Part shown: in pieces, positions 1-5,692 of the stretch
Layout of the letters: each line of letters opens with the position of its first letter
How positions within the stretch are numbered: position 1 is the stretch's first letter
Assembly: GCA_016302655.1 (NCBI GenBank)
Contig: JAEDNF010000041.1
Location: forward strand, 1 to 9,829
From: Oscillospiraceae bacterium
GTDB lineage: Bacteria > Bacillota > Clostridia > Oscillospirales > Ruminococcaceae
Direction of reading: 5' to 3'
DNA: 9,829 nucleotides
Translations under genes and position numbers: made by a program
The notes under the pieces: model-generated
What the model was told of the DNA's origin: nothing
Databases searched by the model: none
The model's input: the letters and a program-made list of their open reading frames with translations, nothing else

Positions 1-1
1 A

Positions 2-23
2 GGGGAGCGAGCCCCCTCTCCCC
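2..23. repeat. G/C-rich inverted repeat at the window edge
   Basis: GGGGAG (2-7) is perfectly complementary to CTCCCC (18-23), with a 10-base loop. This G/C-rich block is unlike the AT-richer sequence that follows. It could be the tail of an upstream terminator or part of a dispersed intergenic repeat. The latter is suggested by the far end of the window (9814-9829), which carries a complementary half. The function is unknown and the element is cut by the window edge. Confidence 0.35.
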
Positions 24-198
24 TTTAGGTGTCTCCCGCGATACAGACACTAAGTGCTATGATTGGTATAGCGTGCCCGAGAAGTTTAACCTTTGAAGTT
101 AGCAGTAATTAGATAGAATCACCCAATCCCTTTTTGGATTGTAAATAGTTTTATCGTCAAGCTAAGAGGTGCATCTATTAAGACGCACCTCTTTGTTT
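24..198 (+). ncRNA. Structured non-coding RNA (raiA-motif-like candidate)
   Basis: This stretch has no convincing reading frame but is dense in ordered pairings on the plus strand. Hairpin 1 is GTGTCT (29-34) with AGACAC (45-50), extended by TTTA/TAAG around a bulged G. Hairpin 2 is GCTAT (56-60) with ATAGC (68-72), with loop GATTGGT. A long interrupted stem follows: TTAGC (99-103)/GCTAA (161-165), GATAGAA (112-118)/TTTTATC (149-155, one G-U) and CAATCC (124-129)/GGATTG (136-141). The loop GATTGG (61-66) is also complementary to CCAATC (123-128), so a 6-bp pseudoknot or a switch between two folds is possible. A terminator closes the element at 164-198. The length (about 175 nt), the pseudoknot and the clostridial host recall the raiA-motif RNA family, but I identify it only by impression. 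6S RNA is a weaker alternative. The promoter must lie at or beyond the left edge. The structure itself is better supported than the name. Confidence 0.55.
164..198 (+). terminator. Intrinsic terminator of the upstream RNA
   Basis: AAGAGGTGC (164-172) pairs perfectly with GCACCTCTT (185-193). After one A-C mismatch, TCT/AGA (174-176/181-183) extends the stem to an ATTA-type loop. TTTGTTT follows on the plus strand, so it best terminates the RNA to its left. It also lies just past the stop of the convergent zinc-ribbon gene (213) and may stop that transcript, but the minus-strand side lacks a clear T-run. Confidence 0.7.
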
Positions 199-212
199 AT
201 GTATTAAAATAA

Positions 213-1328
213 TCAGAACTTATATCCGCACTTAGAGCAGAATTTGCTGTCTGCTTCAAGCTCCGCGTTGCAATCGGGACAAATCAGCTTTTCGGGCTCG
301 GGCGGCGGTGCGCTGAGATTCTCTCCGCAGCCTGAGCAGAATACATCATCGTCCTTCAGCTTTCTGCCGCATTTGGGACATTGGCGGACTTCGGCAGGGA
401 CGTTCATGGGGGCGTTATCCGGAGCGTTATTTCTGAGTGGAGTGCTGCATTGCCTACAGAAAGCGTCATCGGGAGCATTTATAAATCCGCATATATTGCA
501 GGGTAAGCCTTGAGGGAACTGCTGATTCATCTGCTGAGGCTGATTCATCTGCTGCTGATACATCTGCTGAGGCGGCATCTGCTGAGGCGGCATCTGCTGA
601 GGCGGCATCTGCTGTCCCTGTATCTGCTGTGGCGGCATCTGTGGAGATTGTTGAGGCTGTCTTGCTCCGCATACTATGCAGAATGCGGATTCGGGCGGAA
701 GCGATGCTCCGCAGGCAACACAACGGATAGTCTTAGGCATTTTTGTATTAGCTCCGCACTTGGGGCAGAAATCAAGATTAAGCGGAATGTTCTCGTTACA
801 GCCGGGACACTGCTTTGTAAGCGGCTTTCCACAGCTTGAGCAGAATGACTGTCCTGCAGGAACTTCACTCTGGCAGTGGGGGCAGATAATATGTCCTGCC
901 GAAGCATTGACAAAATTACCGCCTATGTACATATCCTTACCGCCCGAAGCAACATATCGTTCAATATGTGCAAATATCTCTCCGGGCAGTTTTTGCTGCT
1001 GTACAGTTCCTACTATAGAAGTAACCGCAAGAGGAGCAAACACAAACCAACCGATAACGCCTGCACCTATCTTATCAGACCACTGAGCGTTACCTATATT
1101 AACGAGAATGCCGTTTCCTGCATCTGATATCTGGACTTCTATCGCAGACGCCATGCCGGCAACTTTTTTCCAGCTGTCGTCATCTTTAGCCTGAACTACA
1201 TATCCTTCTCCGGCTTTTCCGCCTTGTACGACAAGCCCTTTTGAAGAACGAAGAAAATTCTGTACCGATCTTCCTATGCCGTCTACGGTAACGCCGTTTA
1301 CTTTTTGAAATACTCTTGATTCTGCCAT
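213..1328 (-). CDS. Six-zinc-ribbon membrane-associated protein with a Pro/Gln/Met-rich linker
   Basis: The protein has 371 residues. The start is ATG at 1328, with GGAGG (1336-1340) 7 nt upstream. Residues 1-86 form a mixed alpha/beta-looking region that I do not recognise. Residues 87-108 are hydrophobic and could be a single membrane segment. Six CxxC...CxxC zinc ribbons follow, with first cysteines at about residues 149, 174, 203, 277, 317 and 350. The last ribbon ends three residues before the C-terminus. All 24 cysteines are intact. Ribbons 3 and 4 are separated by a roughly 55-residue linker rich in Pro, Gln and Met (about 222-276) with repeated MPPQQ units. Such ribbons bind structural zinc and usually mediate protein or nucleic-acid contacts; the substrate and partners here are unknown. 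The gene is monocistronic, with its own promoter at 1359-1387. It converges with the structured RNA at the left. RefSeq-style naming would be 'zinc ribbon domain-containing protein'. Confidence 0.85.
   Translation of the reverse strand: MAESRVFQKVNGVTVDGIGRSVQNFLRSSKGLVVQGGKAGEGYVVQAKDDDSWKKVAGMASAIEVQISDAGNGILVNIGNAQWSDKIGAGVIGWFVFAPLAVTSIVGTVQQQKLPGEIFAHIERYVASGGKDMYIGGNFVNASAGHIICPHCQSEVPAGQSFCSSCGKPLTKQCPGCNENIPLNLDFCPKCGANTKMPKTIRCVACGASLPPESAFCIVCGARQPQQSPQMPPQQIQGQQMPPQQMPPQQMPPQQMYQQQMNQPQQMNQQFPQGLPCNICGFINAPDDAFCRQCSTPLRNNAPDNAPMNVPAEVRQCPKCGRKLKDDDVFCSGCGENLSAPPPEPEKLICPDCNAELEADSKFCSKCGYKF
561..605 (-). repeat. Three perfect 15-bp tandem repeats encoding PPQQM
   Basis: The plus-strand unit CATCTGCTGAGGCGG occurs three times in a row without change (561-575, 576-590, 591-605), with a partial fourth unit after it. 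Each unit encodes five residues of the P/Q/M linker in the zinc-ribbon gene, so copy-number change keeps the frame. Perfect identity at third codon positions indicates recent duplication or slippage. Confidence 0.9.
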
Positions 1329-1358
1329 AACGGCACCTCCCTAAGATATACTACCGAT

Positions 1359-1387
1359 ATTTTAGCATTTTGTTTTCAAACTGTCAA
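1359..1387 (-). promoter_or_regulatory. Sigma-A type promoter of the six-zinc-ribbon gene
   Basis: On the minus strand, TTGACA (1387-1382) is followed after 17 nt by TAAAAT (1364-1359). A TGC immediately precedes the -10 box, giving an extended -10. Transcription would start near 1352, leaving a leader of about 24 nt that contains the GGAGG at 1340-1336. Box quality, spacing and distance to the start codon all agree. Confidence 0.8.
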
Positions 1388-1441
1388 TATAATACAGCTT
1401 GTTTTGTGCATATACCACAAAAACGGTGTTTGTGATTTGGC

Positions 1442-1483
1442 AAAAAAGAACTTCCGATCCCGTAAAAGTACAGAATCGGAAGT
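1442..1483 (-). terminator. Intrinsic terminator of the C39-like peptidase gene
   Basis: ACTTCCGAT (1450-1458) and ATCGGAAGT (1475-1483) form a perfect 9-bp stem with a 16-nt loop. Read on the minus strand, the stem is followed by TTCTTTTTT, as expected for termination of the gene ending at 1532. A second hairpin, CAGCAGA/TCTGCTG (1507-1513/1522-1528), lies between the stop codon and this terminator and has no T-run. Confidence 0.8.
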
Positions 1484-1531
1484 AAAAATAAGGGGTAGAA
1501 TGCTTTCAGCAGATAGGGAGTTCTGCTGTAT

Positions 1532-1933
1532 TTATATTGTAGCATTGTTTGAGTCCGATAAAACGGACAGCTCCCAGTAATATTTCCTGTTGCACACCGG
1601 AAAATCGTCCATTACACCGTGTTCCGGGTCGTAGAATGTTCCGTCACAGTATAATGACCAATGCCAGCATCTCGGAGTTTCAAGGCTCAGCAGGCAAAGC
1701 GGCGGAAGCTCCTGCTTGTTGTTTACGGCAATGCGCTTGTCGCTGATATTTACGCCGTGTTCTCTGAATGTCCTCTTCATCTCGGCAAGCGTAGTTTCAC
1801 GGTCGTTTGAAAGATAATCGGCTATTTCTTCGGCAGTCTTGCCCAGTACCATCGCAAGCACCGCCTGACCGCACTGAAGGTCGGTCGGTTCGTGAATATA
1901 TCTGATAGTCATACGGTTTTTCTGCTTTTGCAC
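1532..1933 (-). CDS. Small C39-like (papain-fold) cysteine peptidase family protein
   Basis: The protein has up to 133 residues. The motif DLQCGQAVLAMVLG places the catalytic-type Gln-Cys pair at residues 20-21. The pattern CWHWSLYCDGTFYDPEHG gives a candidate catalytic His91 and Asp102. This Q..C / H / D order matches the C39-like fold known from double-glycine leader peptidases and bacteriocin ABC exporters. Here it stands alone: there are no ABC, membrane or signal-peptide regions, so the protein is probably cytoplasmic. The start is uncertain. GTG at 1933 has AGGAG only 2 nt away. ATG at 1912 (126 residues, Cys at 14) fits the family N-terminus better but lies 23 nt from that Shine-Dalgarno site. 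The gene has its own promoter (1965-1993) and terminator (1442-1483), so it is a single-gene unit. The substrate is unknown. No precursor peptide or exporter gene is nearby. Confidence 0.75.
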   Translation of the reverse strand: MQKQKNRMTIRYIHEPTDLQCGQAVLAMVLGKTAEEIADYLSNDRETTLAEMKRTFREHGVNISDKRIAVNNKQELPPLCLLSLETPRCWHWSLYCDGTFYDPEHGVMDDFPVCNRKYYWELSVLSDSNNATI

Positions 1934-1964
1934 AGCTCCTTTCAGAGTATTGCTCCGTATAACT

Positions 1965-1993
1965 ATGATACACTATTACGGTCGGTCGGTCAA
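1965..1993 (-). promoter_or_regulatory. Promoter of the C39-like peptidase gene
   Basis: On the minus strand, TTGACC (1993-1988) is followed after 17 nt by TATCAT (1970-1965). The predicted start is near 1958, about 25 nt before the GTG. The spacer begins with tandem ACCG units, and GGTCGGTCGGT (plus-strand reading, 1980-1990) spans part of the spacer and the -35 box. The same 11-mer recurs at 1879-1889 inside the gene. This could be an operator, but that is inference. Confidence 0.65.
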
Positions 1994-2010
1994 CAGGCAG
2001 AAGAAAAAAA

Positions 2011-3072
2011 TCAGTCTTTTACCAGTGAAGAAGTATTATCCGATTCGACGCTTCCGCTGTTGGCATCGCCTCCGTATACTGCGTTTTTCAGTAGTTCAAA
2101 GCTGTCGAGAAGCTCTTCTTCCGACAGGTCGCCGAGCGCCGTTATCTGCTCGGTAGTAAGATATCCGCTGAGCTTCTGCGCCATATCGGGAGTCAGTCCC
2201 GACTCGGCAAGAGCGTCAATATCGCTTGCGGTAAGCTGCTGGGCAAGAGTTTCAAAAGCCGAGTTTACGGTGCTGTTTTCGCTGTAGACTATAGCGGCTG
2301 TTGCGTTTGCTTTAGGTATCTGCATTCCGTTTGAGTCTATTGTGTACTCGCCGTCAAGCAGAAGCTCGCTTACGGTGCAGAACTCGAAGCCCTGCTCGCT
2401 GAGGTTCTTAAGTACGGTGGGAAGAGCCTTTGTTGTGTTTTCAAGGTCGTTGTGGAATAAAAGAATTGAGCCGCCTGTTATATTTACGGTCGTTCTTTCA
2501 ATTATCGTTTCGGGTGAAGGTTTATCCCAGTCGATACTGTCCTTGTTCCATTGTATAGCGCTCATACCCATACCGAATATCGTGGTCATTGACTTGTCAT
2601 CATATTCTCCGTAAGGGGCACGGTACAGAGTTGGTTCACACCCCGTGATCATCTTTATCTTGCGTGAACATTCTTTTGTATCTGCAATAAGGTCGTTCAC
2701 ATTCATACCTTTGATATGAGGGTGCTTGTCGCTGTGGTTGGCTATCTCGTGACCGGCTTCGCTGAGCTTTCTTATATCATCGGGATATTTGTCGGCAAAT
2801 TCTCCCGTTACAAAGAAAGTAGCCTTGACTTTTGCCTCAGAGAGTATGGAAATAAGCTCGTCGGTGTTGCTGTTTCCCCACGCACAGTCAAATGTAACAC
2901 TTATCATATTGTCCGACCGCTTTACGCAGTATATCGGCAAGCGTATGTTTTCCGCCCCCGTATCTATAGACGAGAGTATAGCAAATACTCCTATCGCTAT
3001 CCCCGTAACCAGCACTAAAATGAACATGACCGCGCGTATCAGTCTGCGCTTGGTCATAGTCATAACGAACAT
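2011..3072 (-). CDS. Membrane-anchored polysaccharide deacetylase (NodB domain, CE4)
   Basis: The protein has 353 residues from ATG at 3072, which has GGAGG (3080-3084) 7 nt upstream. A longer frame beginning with TTG at 3132 overlaps the promoter and is rejected. Residues 11-33 are a single N-terminal membrane segment after an MTKRR-type positive end, so the enzyme faces outward. The NodB domain covers about 55-240. Motif 1 is TFDCAWG (D62), motif 2 is HSDKH (H113, H117), motif 3 is RAPYG (151-155), followed by DSIDW (about 178) and LLFH (H207). These families remove N- or O-acetyl groups from peptidoglycan or other glycans, using a divalent metal. The second Asp of the usual TFDD metal site is Cys here. 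A roughly 100-residue acidic, helical C-terminal region of unknown role follows and ends in a Ser/Asp/Asn-rich tail. PdaA/PdaB-like roles in spore or wall peptidoglycan are possible but unproven. Confidence 0.88.
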   Translation of the reverse strand: MFVMTMTKRRLIRAVMFILVLVTGIAIGVFAILSSIDTGAENIRLPIYCVKRSDNMISVTFDCAWGNSNTDELISILSEAKVKATFFVTGEFADKYPDDIRKLSEAGHEIANHSDKHPHIKGMNVNDLIADTKECSRKIKMITGCEPTLYRAPYGEYDDKSMTTIFGMGMSAIQWNKDSIDWDKPSPETIIERTTVNITGGSILLFHNDLENTTKALPTVLKNLSEQGFEFCTVSELLLDGEYTIDSNGMQIPKANATAAIVYSENSTVNSAFETLAQQLTASDIDALAESGLTPDMAQKLSGYLTTEQITALGDLSEEELLDSFELLKNAVYGGDANSGSVESDNTSSLVKD

Positions 3073-3100
3073 AATTATTCCTCCTTGTATCGTTTTTAGA

Positions 3101-3132
3101 ATTATATGCGCGTGTCCCGTACAAAATGACAA
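3101..3132 (-). promoter_or_regulatory. Probable promoter of the deacetylase gene
   Basis: A perfect TATAAT lies on the minus strand at 3106-3101, placing a start near 3094 and leaving a leader of about 22 nt with GGAGG before ATG 3072. The best -35 match, TTGTCA (3132-3127), is 20 nt away, which is longer than ideal, so this promoter is probably weak or needs an activator. Confidence 0.5.
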
Positions 3133-3208
3133 GCAGGCATTTAAAATTTCTTTGTTTATTCTTTATGCGGTATAGCATTTATTTACCCTTTCTTTACTGT
3201 ACTTTTTC

Positions 3209-3237
3209 TTGACATCACGGCGTAAAAATAATATAAT
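3209..3237 (+). promoter_or_regulatory. Perfect consensus promoter of the envelope operon
   Basis: TTGACA (3209-3214), a 17-nt spacer and TATAAT (3232-3237) match the housekeeping sigma consensus exactly. The expected start is near 3244. A reading frame open from the TTG of the -35 box therefore cannot be translated from that codon. The promoter drives the hydrolase and, given the tight spacing downstream, probably everything to 8949. Confidence 0.88.
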
Positions 3238-3292
3238 AAATACTGGTACAGTGCGTACATTAAAAGCAAATCGTGAAAAGGACGGAAAAGCC

Positions 3293-4072
3293 TTGTTTAC
3301 TGATATAGATGATCTCAGAATAAACTATACCGATTGCGGCAGCGACAGCGGTAAAGGTACGGTGCTTCTCCTGCACGGCTGGGGGAGCAATATCACGCTG
3401 TTCAAAAACATCGTGGATATGCTTAGCCCGCATATGAGAGTGTTAGCTCCCGATATGCCCGGCTTCGGAGAGAGCGACGAGCCGAAAGAAGCGTGGTGCG
3501 TTGACGATTATGTCGATTTTATCGGAAAGTTCTGCGAAAAGACAGAGATAAAGCCGACGGTGGTTTTAGGTCACAGCTTCGGCGGCAGAGTTATTATAAA
3601 GGCGGTCACAAGAGAGCTGCCCGTTCTGTCTCCCGAAAAGCTGATACTTACCGACAGCGCAGGAATAAAGCCCAAGCAGAGTACGGCATCAAAAATAAAA
3701 ACACGGACATATAAGATGGGAAAGGCTGTAATGAGCACAGCTCCGATGAAAAAGCTGTTCCCGAATGCTGTTGAGAATATGAGAAACAAGCGGGGAAGCG
3801 CAGACTATCTTGCGGCATCTCCAGTTATGAGAGCAACGCTTGTTAAAGTCGTAAACGAAGACCTTACGGAGCTTTTGCCGAAGATAAAGCAGTCTACGCT
3901 TCTTATATGGGGCGATAAAGACGATGCCACACCGCTTTCCGACGGAGTAAAGATGAGCGAGCTTATAAAGGACAGCGGACTTGTTACTATAGAAAACGCA
4001 GGACATTATGCATTCCTTGACGGTTGGTATACATTCTCAAGAGTGCTTGCATCCTTCCTTGAAATAAAGTAA
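3293..4072 (+). CDS. Alpha/beta hydrolase
   Basis: The protein has 259 residues if it starts at TTG 3293, which has AAAAGGA (3276-3282) 10 nt upstream. The frame is open back to 3209, but that codon sits in the -35 box; GTG 3251 is possible but lacks a Shine-Dalgarno site. The fold is shown by LLLHGWGSN (oxyanion His-Gly at 28-29), DMPGFGESD, the nucleophile elbow GHSFGG (Ser95), WGDKDDATP (likely Asp210) and AGHYAFLD (His238), giving a complete Ser-Asp-His triad. No signal peptide is seen, so it is probably a cytoplasmic esterase, lipase-like or C-C hydrolase. The substrate cannot be read from sequence. It is the first gene of the operon, with 16 nt separating it from the MurF-type gene, which hints at a role in cell-wall or lipid metabolism, but that is only context. 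Confidence 0.85.
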   Translation: MFTDIDDLRINYTDCGSDSGKGTVLLLHGWGSNITLFKNIVDMLSPHMRVLAPDMPGFGESDEPKEAWCVDDYVDFIGKFCEKTEIKPTVVLGHSFGGRVIIKAVTRELPVLSPEKLILTDSAGIKPKQSTASKIKTRTYKMGKAVMSTAPMKKLFPNAVENMRNKRGSADYLAASPVMRATLVKVVNEDLTELLPKIKQSTLLIWGDKDDATPLSDGVKMSELIKDSGLVTIENAGHYAFLDGWYTFSRVLASFLEIK

Positions 4073-4088
4073 GAACGGAGAATTTGTT

Positions 4089-5660
4089 TTGGATATATTA
4101 TCGATAATCTCGGTGTCGGTGCTCGGCATTACGCTGTGCATTTCGTGCGTTGTTAATTTCCTTCACTATATTCATATGTTCCAGCTTAACTCCTACCATG
4201 CGGTTGAGCAGTTCAGATGGATAGGCATAAACATAAAGAGCGTTTTACTCCGCCATATATTTACTGTCGGCGCTGTACTGATGTTTGTTGTATTTGGCGA
4301 TATAAGACCGTCAACCTGCTTGCTTGCGGCGGCGTTTTTATGGATAGGTCTTATTTTCTCTGCACCGAAAAAAGCTAAGAAAAAGCTCGTTTTCACTCCG
4401 AGAGTGATAAGAATGACTGTTACATCGGCAATAGTTTATATTGCTGTTATCCTGCTTGTTCTTTTGCTTGCGGGAGCCGGTTCGCTGTCATTTGCGCTTA
4501 TAATGACGGTGCAGATACTGACGCTGTTTATTGCGGTGATAGCCAATGTTATCAATAAGCCGATTGAATATATGATAAACCGTCATTATATCAATGACGC
4601 CAAGAGGATAATAAACGAGCTTCCCTTGCTGACCGTAGTGGGACTTACGGGAAGCTACGGCAAGACCAGCACAAAGTTCTATCTTGAAAAACTACTCGGA
4701 GCTAAATACAATGTGCTTATGACCCCCGAAAGCTACAACACGACAATGGGTGTAGTCAAGGTGGTAAGGGGTCAGCTCAATGCCACACATGATATATTCC
4801 TGTGTGAGATGGGTGCAAAGAATGTCGGCGAGATAAAGGAAATATGCGATATCGTAAAGCCGAAGCACGGTATTATTACCTCCATAGGCCCTCAGCATCT
4901 GGAAACATTCAAGTCGGTTGACAATATCATAAAGACCAAGTTCGAGCTTGCTGACAGCCTGCCCGATGACGGAACGATATTCCTCAATTTCGACAATGAA
5001 TATATAAAAAATCACGACTGCAAAAAGAACAAGGTGACTTATTCGCTCGGCGGCGGCACAGATTATTATGCCGATAATATCACCGTCAGCGAGAACGGCA
5101 CGCAGTTTGTTCTGCATCACGGAAGTGAAGAAAAGCAGTTTACAACAAAGCTTATCGGCAGTCACAATGTGCAGAATATAGTAGGCGCTATAGCAACGGC
5201 AAATACGCTCGGTGTACCGCTTGCCGACCTTGTTATCCCTGTAAAGCGCCTTGAGTGCGTACCGCACAGACTTCAGATAATCAAAGGCACGAATAAGACT
5301 ATCATAGACGACGCATTCAACTCAAATCCCAGCGGAGCAAAGGCGGCGCTTGATACGCTCGCCGTATTTGACGGATACAAGATACTTGTTTCACCGGGTA
5401 TGGTTGAGCTTGGCGAGAAGGAGTACGAGCTGAATAAGCAGTTCGGAAAACAGGCGGCTGATGTCTGTGACTTTGTTATCGCAGTAGGCGAGAGGCAGGC
5501 GGTTCCTATAGTTGACGGACTTAAGGAAAACGGCTACCCCGATGATAAAATGTATGTTGCAAAGAGTCTTAACGAGGCTCTTATAAAGGTGGAAAATATA
5601 AAGACAGGCGGAGCAAAGAAGATAGTTCTGCTTGAAAATGACTTGCCCGATAATTATTGA
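4089..5660 (+). CDS. murF: Membrane-anchored Mur ligase of MurF type
   Basis: The protein has 523 residues from TTG 4089, with GGAG (4077-4080) 8 nt upstream. Residues 1-160 contain about four or five hydrophobic segments (roughly 5-29, 57-70, 76-91, 108-129, 134-157), which ordinary cytosolic MurF lacks. The ligase part starts near 180 with the ATP loop TGSYGKTS (187-194). It continues with ESYNTTMG (214-221), CEMG (239-242), GPQHLETF (267-274), GSHNVQN (357-363) and the MurF-like DDAFNSNPSG (407-416), and ends in LLENDLPDNY. MurF joins D-Ala-D-Ala to UDP-MurNAc-tripeptide using ATP. The ddl gene two positions downstream makes that dipeptide, which supports the assignment. The membrane region would hold the reaction near MraY at the inner face of the membrane. 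Alternatively it could be a paralogue acting on another substrate, beside a standard murF elsewhere in the genome. Confidence 0.85.
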   Translation: MDILSIISVSVLGITLCISCVVNFLHYIHMFQLNSYHAVEQFRWIGINIKSVLLRHIFTVGAVLMFVVFGDIRPSTCLLAAAFLWIGLIFSAPKKAKKKLVFTPRVIRMTVTSAIVYIAVILLVLLLAGAGSLSFALIMTVQILTLFIAVIANVINKPIEYMINRHYINDAKRIINELPLLTVVGLTGSYGKTSTKFYLEKLLGAKYNVLMTPESYNTTMGVVKVVRGQLNATHDIFLCEMGAKNVGEIKEICDIVKPKHGIITSIGPQHLETFKSVDNIIKTKFELADSLPDDGTIFLNFDNEYIKNHDCKKNKVTYSLGGGTDYYADNITVSENGTQFVLHHGSEEKQFTTKLIGSHNVQNIVGAIATANTLGVPLADLVIPVKRLECVPHRLQIIKGTNKTIIDDAFNSNPSGAKAALDTLAVFDGYKILVSPGMVELGEKEYELNKQFGKQAADVCDFVIAVGERQAVPIVDGLKENGYPDDKMYVAKSLNEALIKVENIKTGGAKKIVLLENDLPDNY

Positions 5661-5692
5661 TAAGGCAGTCGGGAAAAGAAAAGGGAGATACT

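Noticed and set aside
1..200. 6S RNA, tmRNA or RNase P RNA
   Set aside because: The segment CCCGAGAAGTTTAA faintly recalls 6S RNA, but there is no end-to-end closing stem with a central bubble; tmRNA and RNase P signatures are absent.
561..605. Possible CRISPR-like repeats
   Set aside because: The units are 15 bp with no spacers, lie in frame within a gene and encode PPQQM.
466..723. Open frames with Ala/Ser/Asp or Leu/His repeats on both strands here
   Set aside because: They are other-frame shadows of the tandem repeat and zinc-ribbon cysteine periodicity; the 213-1328 frame has the start, Shine-Dalgarno site and domains.
3073..3132. Longer N-terminus for the deacetylase starting at 3132
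   Set aside because: It would start inside the promoter -35 region, while ATG 3072 has GGAGG at 7 nt and begins directly with a membrane-anchor sequence.
3209..3292. Longer N-terminus for the alpha/beta hydrolase starting at 3209
   Set aside because: The TTG at 3209 is part of a perfect TTGACA box, upstream of the transcription start expected near 3244.
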